Program-made: the position numbers and the translations under genes | Part shown: one piece after another, positions 54,262-63,203 of the stretch | Layout: each line of letters opens with the position of its first letter | How positions within the stretch are numbered: position 1 is the stretch's first letter | Notes under the pieces: model-generated | Told to the model about the DNA's origin: nothing | Seen by the model: only the letters and a program-made list of their open reading frames with translations | Database searches by the model: none | DNA from: Bacillus sp. FJAT-49711 | Lineage (GTDB): Bacteria > Bacillota > Bacilli > Bacillales > Bacillaceae_C | Assembly (NCBI RefSeq): GCF_018343715.1 | Contig: NZ_JAGYPL010000003.1 | Location: forward strand, 627,784-691,783 | DNA: 64,000 nt | Direction: 5' to 3'

Positions 54262-56064
54262 CTACTCCACCGTCACACTTTTCGCTAGATTCCTAGGTTT
54301 ATCAACATCACAGCCTCGATGCAAGGAAGCGTAATAAGCGATCAGTTGGAGTGGGATGACAGAGATAAGAGGTGTTAGTAATTCATTTACGGCTGGTAGG
54401 ACGAATCGATCTTCATTTGTTTTGAGTCCTGCCATTGAGATAATGCATGGGTTGGCGCCACGGGCGACGACCTCTTTGACATTGCCGCGGATGCTCCAGT
54501 TAACGTTTTCTTGGGTTGCTAAGGCGATGACAGGTGTGCCGTCTTCAATCAAGGCGATGGTTCCGTGTTTGAGTTCGCCGCCTGCGAAGCCTTCTGCTTG
54601 TATATAGGAAATTTCCTTTAGCTTTAAGGCACCTTCTAGACAGACGAAGTAGTCAAGGGAACGTCCAATGAAGAAGCAGTTGCGTGTAAATGGAAGAAAT
54701 TCACTGGCGATTTTTTCATATTCTTCTTTTGAATCGCAAAGGATTTCCATGGCGTTCGCGATGATTCCGAGCTCATGGATAAGATCAAATCCAGTATTCA
54801 AACCACGGGACTGTGCCGTCACATTTGCTAGAATGGCTAATACAGCAATTTGTGCTGTGTAAGCTTTCGTTGAAGCTACGGCAATTTCTGGTCCTGCATG
54901 AAGAAGCATTGTGAAATCTGCTTCACGTGACAAAGTCGAGCCTGGAACATTAGTGATAGTTAAGGCCTTATAGCCCATTTCTTTCACTTGAACTAAAACC
55001 GCTCGGCTATCCGCTGTTTCACCGCTTTGAGAAATAAAAATGAACAACGGTTTTCCAGATAAAAGTGGCATGTTGTAGCTAAATTCACTTGCAACATGAA
55101 CTTCTACTGGAATTTTTGCCATGCTTTCTATGAATTGTTTTCCGACAAGACCTGCATGGTAGCTCGTTCCACAAGCAACAATATAGACACGGTCACATTC
55201 CTTAACGGCTTCTATAATGTCTTCAGCAACTTCCAGTTGTCCTTTTTCATTCTGGTATTCTTGGATGATTTTTCTCATCACTAAAGGCTGTTCGTCGATT
55301 TCCTTTAACATATAGTGTGGATATGTGCCTTTTTCAATATCGCTCGCATCAATTTCTGCTTTATATGGATTACGATTGACGATTTCACCAGTAAGGTTTT
55401 TAATCGTCACTTCATCTTTTTTCAACATGACCATTTCTTTATCCATTAATTCGATATACGTATCGGTTACTTGAATCATGGCCATGGCGTCACTTGCCAC
55501 GACATTGAATCCATCCCCGACACCAACGAGTAAAGGACTCTTATTTTTCGCTACGAAAATTGTATCTGCGTTTTCTGTGTCGATAATCGCAATTGCATAG
55601 GAGCCTTCCAACAATGTCAACGTTTTTCGGATTGCTTCTTCTGCGTCCATGCTCTCTTCCGCAAACTGTTCAATCAATTGGACAATCACTTCAGAATCCG
55701 TGTCACTTTGAAATGAAACATCTTGTAAGTATTTCTGCTGCAATAGTGTATAGTTTTCAATGACTCCGTTATGAACTAAAGTAAAGCGGCCTGAAGTACT
55801 TTGATGCGGATGTGCATTGGAACGACTTGGCACTCCATGCGTCGCCCAGCGGGTATGTCCGATTCCAGCCTGTGCAAAAATTCTTTCGTCTACGGCACTT
55901 CTTAAATCGGCAAGCCGTCCTTTTTCTTTAAAAATATGGACAATGCTATCGTTGCATAGTGCAATCCCTGCAGAATCATACCCTCTATATTCAAGCTTTT
56001 CCAAGCCTTTTAATAAAATTTCTTTCGAATCATGATTTCCAATATAACCTGTAATGCCGCACAT
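54262..56064 (-). CDS. glmS: glutamine-fructose-6-phosphate aminotransferase
   Basis: The 600-aa enzyme makes glucosamine-6-phosphate from fructose-6-phosphate and glutamine, the first step of cell-wall amino-sugar synthesis. It has the N-terminal nucleophile Cys (MCGITGYIG), glutaminase motifs ([26 protein letters not shown]), two SIS domains ([30 protein letters not shown]) and the C-terminal [11 protein letters not shown]. Full length. Its last codons are the attTn7 recognition region for TnsD. Expression is controlled by the upstream ribozyme. Confidence 0.99.
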   Translation of the reverse strand: MCGITGYIGNHDSKEILLKGLEKLEYRGYDSAGIALCNDSIVHIFKEKGRLADLRSAVDERIFAQAGIGHTRWATHGVPSRSNAHPHQSTSGRFTLVHNGVIENYTLLQQKYLQDVSFQSDTDSEVIVQLIEQFAEESMDAEEAIRKTLTLLEGSYAIAIIDTENADTIFVAKNKSPLLVGVGDGFNVVASDAMAMIQVTDTYIELMDKEMVMLKKDEVTIKNLTGEIVNRNPYKAEIDASDIEKGTYPHYMLKEIDEQPLVMRKIIQEYQNEKGQLEVAEDIIEAVKECDRVYIVACGTSYHAGLVGKQFIESMAKIPVEVHVASEFSYNMPLLSGKPLFIFISQSGETADSRAVLVQVKEMGYKALTITNVPGSTLSREADFTMLLHAGPEIAVASTKAYTAQIAVLAILANVTAQSRGLNTGFDLIHELGIIANAMEILCDSKEEYEKIASEFLPFTRNCFFIGRSLDYFVCLEGALKLKEISYIQAEGFAGGELKHGTIALIEDGTPVIALATQENVNWSIRGNVKEVVARGANPCIISMAGLKTNEDRFVLPAVNELLTPLISVIPLQLIAYYASLHRGCDVDKPRNLAKSVTVE

Positions 56065-56072
56065 AAGTTTTT

Positions 56073-56089
56073 CCTCCTATATAAGGAGG
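56073..56089 (-). promoter_or_regulatory. hairpin over the glmS ribosome-binding site
   Basis: On the minus strand CCTCCT and AGGAGG pair around TATAT, burying the Shine-Dalgarno sequence that stands 9 bp before the ATG. It offers a second, translational level of control. Confidence 0.6.
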
Positions 56090-56129
56090 CAAGCAAGCAC
56101 GGGGGCATACTTGCCCCCTTATCTCTGTT

Positions 56130-56294
56130 TTATTTTTCTTTATGTGCACATTCTCTTTCTTTTGTCCACCGAGTCGCCTCTGGTGATTTGAGAAAGAAAC
56201 TTCGACTGTGTGTCAACAGTCGGGAGGTATCCGCCGAACGTTCGATAAACCTCCACCTCGTCAACTAATCTAACGAACAGATTAGTTCTGGCGC
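56130..56294 (-). ncRNA. glmS ribozyme / riboswitch
   Basis: Reading the minus strand: the cleavage site is A|GCGCCAGAACT at 56294, followed by the paired region, GACGAGGTGGAGG, TTATCGAACGTTCGGCGGAT and ACCTCCCG, then AGTCGAAGTTTCTTTCTC and the CACCAGAGGCGACTCGGTG hairpin. These are the conserved core elements of the self-cleaving RNA. Glucosamine-6-phosphate is its cofactor, and cleavage leads to mRNA decay. Confidence 0.97.
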
Positions 56295-56353
56295 TTGAGT
56301 AAATAATGTCCAATGCTCCTTTCTATTCTTGACTAAAAAAACGAAACAGGAAT

Positions 56354-56383
56354 ATCATACTATAAATATTTTTCTCTGGTCAA
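56354..56383 (-). promoter_or_regulatory. sigma-A promoter of glmS
   Basis: On the minus strand TTGACC (-35) and TATGAT (-10) are 18 bp apart, about 60 bp upstream of the ribozyme cleavage site. Confidence 0.75.
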
Positions 56384-56569
56384 TATATAATATGAAACTA
56401 TTTGTAGAATGATATGATTCACAAAAAAATATGCAGCTTACCATTTTGACAATGACACCAATGACGGTCCTTCACGAGTCTTCCATAAGCTACCACTATA
56501 CTGTATAGTGAAATTAAGCAAATACTCAAACGCTAAACGTTTGCATGTGCCAGAGAGGGGAGAAGGACA

Positions 56570-56672
56570 TGATTAAAAGATCGAATCTTTTACATTTCAT
56601 TTACTTAGGCAAGCTCCATGCAAAGTCTATATTATAAACAATTGCGGTTGTTTGCATGGAGCTACTTTTTGT
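56570..56672 (+). terminator. leader ORF and strong hairpin between glmS and the CD3324-like gene
   Basis: GGGGAGAAGGAC and ATG 56570 open a 17-codon frame (MIKRSNLLHFIYLGKLHAKS). It overlaps a 13-bp perfect stem (AGCTCCATGCAAA / TTTGCATGGAGCT, 56610-56668) followed by ACTTTTTG. This looks like an attenuator or terminator ahead of the next gene. Confidence 0.55.
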
Positions 56673-56769
56673 AACCGCTTATTTCATTCCAACCTGTATG
56701 GTGGATACTGTTGATAGTATAGGCTTTGCTTCCTTAAAATCCGATCATTATTTTAAGGGGCGGGCACGA

Positions 56770-57036
56770 ATGAAATATATTAAAGCACAGGCTGTTTTTC
56801 CAAAGGAACTATTGAAGGAAATTCAGAAGTACGTTCAGGGTGAGATGGTTTATATTCCAAATCCTGATGGGGTTCGGAAACAATGGGGCGAGGATTCAGG
56901 ATATCGAGAATTCCTGAGGCAGCGAAATGCTACTATTCGTCAAAGATTTAGTGAAGGAAGCACCATTGATCAGCTGACCATTCAATATTCCCTTTCCTAC
57001 GACAGCATCAAAAAAATAGTCTATTCGAAAAGGTAA
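56770..57036 (+). CDS. CD3324-like helix-turn-helix protein (88 aa)
   Basis: I start at ATG 56770 (MKYIKAQAVFPKELLKEIQK), where the family begins; the longer frame is not supported by a ribosome site. MVYIPNPDGVRKQWGEDSG and RQRNATIRQRFSEGSTIDQL with a C-terminal helix-turn-helix (SLSYDSIKKIVYSK) are typical of this Firmicutes family. A DNA-binding role is likely; targets unknown. Confidence 0.8.
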   Translation: MKYIKAQAVFPKELLKEIQKYVQGEMVYIPNPDGVRKQWGEDSGYREFLRQRNATIRQRFSEGSTIDQLTIQYSLSYDSIKKIVYSKR

Positions 57037-57040
57037 TCAT

Positions 57041-57077
57041 CAAGCTTACGTGTTATGAAACTCGTAAGCTTTTTTAA
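57041..57077 (+). terminator. terminator after the CD3324-like gene
   Basis: AAGCTTACG and CGTAAGCTT form a 9-bp stem, followed by TTTTTAACG. Confidence 0.85.
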
Positions 57078-57220
57078 CGTTCTGAAGTAGCTTTCCTTGC
57101 TCCATATGTGATGAACTGTCAATCGATCAGGATTATGTGCTGAAAACAATTAAGATTTGTTTTTTATATATAATCCCGACTATACACCCCCTATACTTAC
57201 CGTTAAAAGGGGAACATCCT

Positions 57221-58075
57221 ATGACATATTTGGACACAAAACACTTACTAGAAAAATATAAAACGAAGTTACAAGCGATTGGCGGACAAAATGCTAAAAT
57301 TAAGCAAATAAAGCATATCCAAAATGGCAAAAAAACAGATTCTGATGTGCTTTTTGCTATTGAGGGCATCTAGGCTCATCAAATCCTAATTAAAACAAAC
57401 ATAGAAATTGATTCCTTTCTTTTTTGCCCTGAATGCATGTATAGTGATGAGGCTTTTCACATAGCGGAAGAGTTTTTCAAAAGAGCCAAGAAGATTTATC
57501 TCATCTCAAAAAAAGTAATGGAAAAACTCAGTCAAAAGGAAAAGCAAGATGGACTGCTATCAATCGGAACATTACCATCTTATAAAATAGAAAATCTGCA
57601 GCTAAAAAACAATGCGATCATTGTGATATTAGATGGCTTGGAGCAAGCCGGCAATATAGGTACTATTTTACGAACTAGTGATGGAGCTGGGGTAGACGCT
57701 ATTTTCATTTGTAATAAAAGAGTAAAACAAACCAATCCCAAATTGATCAAAGCGAGTATGGGTGGTGTATTCACGGTACCAATCATAGATTTTGTTCATA
57801 CTTCAGCTTGTATAAGCTGGTTAAGAAAGCATCATTTTAATATATATCTAGCAGATACCCGCGCGGAACGAACATATAAACAATATGAATATGAAGGGAA
57901 TACCGCTTTGGTGATTGGGAGTGAGCGATATGGAATTTCGAAGGATTGGTATGATTTCCCCAATCAGCAGTTGTTTATCCCAATGCATGGGATATGTGAT
58001 TCATTAAATGTTGGAACAGCGACTGCCATTATGGTATATGAAATAAGCATGAAGAAGAATGTATCCACATTATAG
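57221..58075 (+). pseudogene. TrmH/SpoU-family RNA methyltransferase with an in-frame stop
   Basis: ATG 57221 reads MTYLDTKHLLEKYKTKLQAI to a TAG at 57371, and the same frame resumes (AHQILIKTNIEIDSF) to 58075. Across the stop, LFAIEGI*AHQIL suggests a Trp codon (TGG) changed to TAG. The C-terminal part has the knot motifs LDGLEQAGNIGTILRTSDGA, LVIGSERYGIS and IPMHGICDSLNVGTATAIM. A single G-to-A change or a base-call error would explain it. Confidence 0.85.
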
Positions 58076-58148
58076 AGTGGGCAAGACTTGCCATTTTTGA
58101 ACCTTCGTCATTTATATCTTTAAATCGAATAAGGACGGTGCCATTTTT

Positions 58149-59012
58149 ATGGAATTGGAAAAGTACTCCATCATCACAGCAGACCCTGTAGTATTTTCAA
58201 AGTATTATGCTACGTATCGCCAAAATGTATGGTTCAGACCAAGTTGGAATGTATTGAATGAAATGTTACGTTCTTCAGAAGATTGTTACTGGGTCATGTT
58301 AGGAAATGAAAGAGTTGCAGGTGCTTACTTACCGGATGGATCGATTGGATTGTTGATTCAATTGCCTTTTCATCCGATCACAGCGCAGCTTGTCCGCGAT
58401 GTAAAAACTTATATATTGAATACGTCAAATCAATCGACGGATTTATATGCCTATAATACACCGCCTGAACAGCAATCTTCCTTTTTGGATGAGGGGTTTG
58501 TCCATGTGGAAACGAGAGAATGCATGATACGTCCAACGGAAGAAAGGTTCTTATCATTAGATGAGCATTTTTATTATAAGGTCCCATGCAAAGAGGATCT
58601 ACCAATGTTAGTGGCATTATTAGAGGAAGCTTATGTTGAAAACAACCATGATAGACGGGATGTAAGGACTTATACAGACGAGACTTCATATTATTTTCAA
58701 CAAACGGAATCTGAATTGTTACAAACTGCAACCATCCTCTATCATAAAAAGACTAAAGAAATCGCTGGTTTGTGTTTAGTTTCACTCTGGGAGGAGTTGC
58801 CTCTCATATACGATATAGCTGTAAGACCTAAATATAGAAGAAGCGGCTTAGCCTCTTTCATGTTAGATCGAGCGATAAGTATGTTAGAACCTCTTTATCC
58901 TGTCATTCGTTTGTTTGTTACGACCGGTAACAATGCTGCTCAACTCTATACAAAAAAAGGATTCCTTTCTGGGGGAGAAACCTCTACCTTAAAATATATA
59001 ATAAATCGATAG
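58149..59012 (+). CDS. GNAT-family N-acetyltransferase
   Basis: The 287-aa protein has a C-terminal GNAT domain with the acetyl-CoA loop YRRSGLASFMLDRAI and the strand IAVRPKYRRSG before it, and AAQLYTKKGFLSGGET at the end. The N-terminal half resembles a second degenerate GNAT-like fold. The acceptor is unknown. Confidence 0.85.
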   Translation: MELEKYSIITADPVVFSKYYATYRQNVWFRPSWNVLNEMLRSSEDCYWVMLGNERVAGAYLPDGSIGLLIQLPFHPITAQLVRDVKTYILNTSNQSTDLYAYNTPPEQQSSFLDEGFVHVETRECMIRPTEERFLSLDEHFYYKVPCKEDLPMLVALLEEAYVENNHDRRDVRTYTDETSYYFQQTESELLQTATILYHKKTKEIAGLCLVSLWEELPLIYDIAVRPKYRRSGLASFMLDRAISMLEPLYPVIRLFVTTGNNAAQLYTKKGFLSGGETSTLKYIINR

Positions 59013-59106
59013 GCAATGAGTCTCACTATATAATGTTTTTTGTTAACGCCTTTCTTTTACTCCGATAATACTCTAAAATAGTCTCAATTAGAGAGGAGAG
59101 ATTTCG

Positions 59107-60126
59107 ATGATACGTTATCCGAAACCGTTAAAAGCGGGAGGCACAATTGGCATTACTGCTCCCTCTTCTGGAGTACCGAAAGAACTGCACCCGATTTTGA
59201 CTGGCGGCATTGAGCAATTTAAAAAGCGTGGATTTCAAGTCGAGGTTGGAAAAACGCCATGGACCCAAGAAAAGGCCGCTTCAGCGGAAGCGAGTATTCG
59301 CGCAGCAGAATTGAATTCCATGCTGCAAAATCCTCATATTGATGCGATTATTCCACCGTGGGGTGGAGAGATTTTAATGGATTTACTTCCTGACATACAA
59401 TGGGATCAAATGCAGCCAAGTTGGATATTAGGATATTCTGATACTAGCACTCTATTATTTGCTATCACTGTAGTAACAGGAATTGCAACTGCCCATGGTG
59501 TAAATTTAGTAGATTTACGGAGCGATGAATGGGATAAGACGACGAAAAAGTGTTTGGATGTACTAATGAGCACGGAAGGCGATACCATCAACCAATTTTC
59601 TTCTGAAAAATATCAATCGGAATGGAATCATGATAAAGAGCCCGATCCTTATGTTTATAAGTTGAACACACCGACAATTTGGAAAACGTTGGATGGAAAG
59701 CCGCTGGAATTGGAGGGCAGGCTTCTTGGGGGATGTATCGACACGCTTCAAAATTTAGTCGGAACGCCATATGCAGATATAAAGGCTTTTCGAGAAAAAT
59801 ATATTAACAACGAAAAAATCCTTTGGTATTTTGAAATCTGTGAAATGACGGCGACTGATTTTTATCGTTCGTTGTTGCAGCTGCACTATGCTGGTTGGTT
59901 CGAACAATCAAGCGGTATTATCTTTGGGAGAACGTCTGCGGGGGAAGAAGTTGAAGGTTTTACTACTTTTGATGCAATGGAACGCCTTTCTCAAATAACT
60001 GGTCTCCCTATCGCTTATGATGCGGACATCGGTCATGTTCCACCGCAAATCACCCTAGTCAATGGCGCAAAAGCAGAGGTAAAAGTCGAAAATGGGCAGG
60101 CATCTGTTAAAATGGAATTAAAATAG
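59107..60126 (+). CDS. LD-carboxypeptidase (peptidase S66)
   Basis: The 339-aa protein shows the S66 layout: GGTIGITAPSSG at the start, IDAIIPPWGGEILMDLLPDI, the nucleophile Ser in WILGYSDTSTLLFAI, and C-terminal Glu (ILWYFEICEM) and His (DADIGHVPPQITL). It trims the terminal D-Ala from muropeptides, or resembles the microcin-cleaving MccF. GAGAGGAG precedes the ATG. Confidence 0.95.
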   Translation: MIRYPKPLKAGGTIGITAPSSGVPKELHPILTGGIEQFKKRGFQVEVGKTPWTQEKAASAEASIRAAELNSMLQNPHIDAIIPPWGGEILMDLLPDIQWDQMQPSWILGYSDTSTLLFAITVVTGIATAHGVNLVDLRSDEWDKTTKKCLDVLMSTEGDTINQFSSEKYQSEWNHDKEPDPYVYKLNTPTIWKTLDGKPLELEGRLLGGCIDTLQNLVGTPYADIKAFREKYINNEKILWYFEICEMTATDFYRSLLQLHYAGWFEQSSGIIFGRTSAGEEVEGFTTFDAMERLSQITGLPIAYDADIGHVPPQITLVNGAKAEVKVENGQASVKMELK

Positions 60127-60400
60127 TTGGCTCTGTTAAAACTGAATGTTGATTTCACCATATTTTAAAAAATAAATGGATTAATTCCGTTTAAATTGGA
60201 AAAACCCATAATTTCTTAGAAATAAAGGAAGTTTCTCCGTTTATATAATCCAAATCATTGGATTTTGTCTTATTTAGAGCAGTTAATCGGAATAGTTCCG
60301 CTTATATCTGCTTCTTTTACTTCCTTTAAATAGAGCAGCAGGAAATTCTCCGCCTATGAATGCTCATACCTAAACGAAAATCGACAATTAATAATAATAT
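60127..60400. repeat. four degenerate direct repeats
   Basis: TTAATTCCGTTTAAA (60180), GGAAGTTTCTCCGTTTATA (60228), CGGAATAGTTCCGCTTATA (60290) and GGAAATTCTCCGCCTATGA (60342) repeat at about 50-60 bp. No gene is seen. Short interspersed repeats of this kind are common between Planococcaceae genes. Confidence 0.6.
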
Positions 60401-60425
60401 AGCTAAAAAGCTAAAGGAGAAACGA

Positions 60426-61214
60426 ATGACAGACTATAAAGCATTGTTTTTAGATATTGATGGGACGATTTTAAAATTGGACCATACTTACGAAGAGTCC
60501 ACTAAACAAGCCATTTTACAGGCTCAATCAAAAGGCATTCAAGTTTTTCTAGCAACTGGAAGACCGCTCCATGAAATTTCCGATTTAGCAGAGGAACTAA
60601 ATGTTGATTCCTTCATTGGCTACAATGGTGCACTTGCTAAATACCACGGTGATACGATCGTAGATGAACCGATGAGCCGTAAAATTGTAATGGATTTTGT
60701 GGAGATTGCTAAAAAGCATGGACATGAACTCGTCTTATATACGAGCGAGAAGAATTATTTTACATCGATGGATTCACCTCATGTGGACCTTTTCATTGAA
60801 AAATTTCAAACAAAATATAATGAGTTGTTCACAATAGATGTGGCAGATCAAATATTAGGAGCAACGCTGATTAATTTAAAGCCAGAAGAAGTAGAACTAT
60901 ACGAGATTGATTCAAGCTATCACTTTTCACAAGTAAATGTCGATGGGTTGAGGCACTGCTATGATGTGATTCGGGATACGGTTAATAAAGGTGAAGCCGT
61001 AAAGAAAATACTGCATGTGATGAATATTGAAAAAGAGGCGGCGATTGCGTTTGGTGATGGGATGAACGATAAGGAAATGCTATCAGCAGTCGGGGAAGGC
61101 TTCGCAATGGGAAATGCAAATCCGGATTTATTTGCATACGGAAGCAGGAGAACAACAGCGGTCACGGATTCAGGAGTTTATAATGGACTAAAAATAATAG
61201 GGGTTGTCGATTAA
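60426..61214 (+). CDS. Cof-type HAD-IIB phosphatase
   Basis: ATG 60426 follows AAAGGAGAAACG. The 262-aa protein has HAD motif I (LFLDIDGTIL), motif II (VFLATGRPLHE), the cap region (FIGYNGALAKYHGD), motif III Lys (GEAVKKIL) and motif IV (IAFGDGMNDKEMLSAVG). It dephosphorylates sugar phosphates or similar small metabolites. No partner is evident. Confidence 0.95.
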   Translation: MTDYKALFLDIDGTILKLDHTYEESTKQAILQAQSKGIQVFLATGRPLHEISDLAEELNVDSFIGYNGALAKYHGDTIVDEPMSRKIVMDFVEIAKKHGHELVLYTSEKNYFTSMDSPHVDLFIEKFQTKYNELFTIDVADQILGATLINLKPEEVELYEIDSSYHFSQVNVDGLRHCYDVIRDTVNKGEAVKKILHVMNIEKEAAIAFGDGMNDKEMLSAVGEGFAMGNANPDLFAYGSRRTTAVTDSGVYNGLKIIGVVD

Positions 61215-61244
61215 TCGACAACCTCAAGTCATTTTCTCTTCGAT

Positions 61245-61345
61245 TAGATTTACTCTTGATAACGAGACCAGACATTTTTACTCTCGGATAAACGTCTGTT
61301 ACTTTCGGATAACGGTACTAAACTCTCGCATAATGTAGTTACTAT
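61245..61345. repeat. four copies of a TACTCTCGGATAA-like repeat
   Basis: TACTCTTGATAAC (61251), TACTCTCGGATAA (61280), TTACTTTCGGATAA (61303) and AACTCTCGCATAA (61321) fill the gap between the HAD and VOC genes. The GGTTGTCGAT/ATCGACAACC hairpin at 61202-61224 overlaps the end of the HAD gene and may terminate it. Confidence 0.6.
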
Positions 61346-61408
61346 CTTAAATGTGCCTCTTATTCATCACTCGCCGAAGGCAATGTTCAATATTCTTCCC
61401 CTGCTGTT

Positions 61409-61813
61409 TTATTTATTTTCTCCTCCACTTCCTGGTGCTACAAGTTCTACTTTTACCCGATCTGGATCTTCAAAGTAGACCGCATAATGTTGAGGCCCTC
61501 CTGAAAATGGATGATTATCTTTATAAAGAATTTGGACTTCCCTTTCTTCCAACTTGGCTGTCATTTCATCTACATGCTTTTGAGACTGTGCGTGAAACGC
61601 CAGATGGTTCAGCCCAACACGGCAGCGATGATACGGGATATCTAAAAACCGCTCCTCTGTCTGTACGAAAACGATATACGTTTCACCCAGCTTCCAGCTT
61701 TGACCCTGATCCCATTTTTGATAAACACTATATCCCAACTCTTCAAGGAGCCATCCCCAAAATTCTATAGACTTTTTCAAATTGGAAACATATAACTCAA
61801 TATGATGAATCAT
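61409..61813 (-). CDS. VOC (glyoxalase/dioxygenase superfamily) protein
   Basis: The 134-aa protein starts MIHHIELYVSNLKKSIEFWG and ends YAVYFEDPDRVKVELVAPGS, with RVGLNHLAFHAQSQKHVDEM between: two beta-alpha-beta-beta-beta units with the usual metal ligands (His, His, Glu). Related proteins are lactoylglutathione lyase-like or antibiotic-resistance enzymes. Substrate unknown. Confidence 0.9.
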   Translation of the reverse strand: MIHHIELYVSNLKKSIEFWGWLLEELGYSVYQKWDQGQSWKLGETYIVFVQTEERFLDIPYHRCRVGLNHLAFHAQSQKHVDEMTAKLEEREVQILYKDNHPFSGGPQHYAVYFEDPDRVKVELVAPGSGGENK

Positions 61814-61885
61814 CTTTTATCACCTATTTTTTCTTAATATTGAATATTATACTAGAGATAAATCATTTCGAAAGGTAAATTTCAT

Positions 61886-62158
61886 ATGAAAACTTTTATT
61901 CAAGCATTACTTATATCTTTAACGCTTCACTTATTATATTTTGGCGGGTCTATTCTATATGGCTATATCCTTACTATGAATTATACTCCTGATTTTGAAA
62001 ATGCAGTTGCATTCGATTCTAAAGTTGCCTTTGGGTACGCTGTGGACCCTTTCTTTTTCATATTGACCTTTTTAGGCGTTACTTTCTTTTGTGGAATTCT
62101 CATCCTCATTTTTAAAAAATATAAAGGAGACAAAGATGGAGATCACTCAACTATCTAA
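61886..62158 (+). CDS. hypothetical membrane protein (90 aa)
   Basis: Two or three membrane helices (ALLISLTLHLLYFGGSILYG, FILTFLGVTFFCGILILIF) and a charged end. It starts after a GAAAGG site and overlaps the DUF2332 gene by 23 bp. No known family. Confidence 0.65.
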   Translation: MKTFIQALLISLTLHLLYFGGSILYGYILTMNYTPDFENAVAFDSKVAFGYAVDPFFFILTFLGVTFFCGILILIFKKYKGDKDGDHSTI

Positions 62159-63161
62159 CCGATTTAAAGCCTTTGCAGAAGGTGAGTGTAAGGACTCAAG
62201 TCCTTTGTATGAGCATTTATCGTTAAAAATTTCTGAAGACCATGACTTGCTTGAACTAAGCTCTCATGCCCAAGAAGGTCAACCGATCCCAAATTTATTT
62301 TTAGGGGCTGTCCATTATCTTTTACAATCAGGGTGCAACCATCCATTGAAAGAATATTATCCTAGTATGTTGGAGTCCCCGTTGAATCTAAAAAGCATTT
62401 TTTCTCATTTTAAGGATTTCTGCCTAGCTTTTAAAAGTGATATTATTAATCTACTGCAAACAAAGCGGGTGCAGACAAATGAAGTACGACGCAGCGCTTA
62501 TTTGTATCCAAGCTTTTGCTATATGTATGACAAAGTGAAAAAGCCATTGTCCTTAATAGAAATTGGCACGAGTGCCGGGCTTCAGTTGCTATGGGATCAG
62601 TATGGCTATTCCTATCGTAATGGCCATCATTATGGAGACAAGACATCCAAAGTGCAGGTCACTGCGGAAATTCGTGGTAAACAATTTCCTGCCCGCTTAG
62701 AAAAAATTCCACCTGTCGCATCGAAAGTTGGATTAGATCTCCATGTTTGTGATATTACAAATCCGAAAAATGCGCTTTGGCTTAAGTCACTCATTTGGCC
62801 TGAACACCGGGACCGGGTTTTGCTATTTGAAAAAGCTGCCCAGCTTTTTATTGAAAATCCAGTAGAATTAATCGAAGGTGATGGGGTTACGTTATTACCT
62901 GATGTTGTCGAGCAGGCTCCTGCAGATAGTGCCATCTGTATCTTCCATACCCATGTGGCGAATCAAATGCCTGAAGAATTAAAGCATAAACTCATAAAAA
63001 TTATTAAAACACTTGGTGCTCAAAGAGACGTATTTCATCTCTACAACAATATGTGGGACCGCAAGCTGCATCTCGATTCCTACCTGAACGGTCGTGAAGA
63101 ACAACATGTCATCGGGGAAACAGATGGACATGGGAGATGGTTTGAGTGGAATTTACACTAA
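62136..63161 (+). CDS. DUF2332 protein
   Basis: I start at ATG 62136, with AAAGGAGACAAAG before it. The 341-aa protein carries the family's LIEIGTSAGLQLLWDQYGYS, GLDLHVCDITNPKNALWLKS and CIFHTHVANQMPEELKHKLI. The IGTSAGL motif followed by strands resembles a nucleotide- or SAM-binding Rossmann fold. Function unknown; it is translationally coupled to the small membrane protein before it. Confidence 0.85.
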   Translation: MEITQLSNRFKAFAEGECKDSSPLYEHLSLKISEDHDLLELSSHAQEGQPIPNLFLGAVHYLLQSGCNHPLKEYYPSMLESPLNLKSIFSHFKDFCLAFKSDIINLLQTKRVQTNEVRRSAYLYPSFCYMYDKVKKPLSLIEIGTSAGLQLLWDQYGYSYRNGHHYGDKTSKVQVTAEIRGKQFPARLEKIPPVASKVGLDLHVCDITNPKNALWLKSLIWPEHRDRVLLFEKAAQLFIENPVELIEGDGVTLLPDVVEQAPADSAICIFHTHVANQMPEELKHKLIKIIKTLGAQRDVFHLYNNMWDRKLHLDSYLNGREEQHVIGETDGHGRWFEWNLH

Positions 63162-63203
63162 GTAATCGTCGAGCTAAACCAATGAAAGAAGAAGGAATTG
63201 CCT

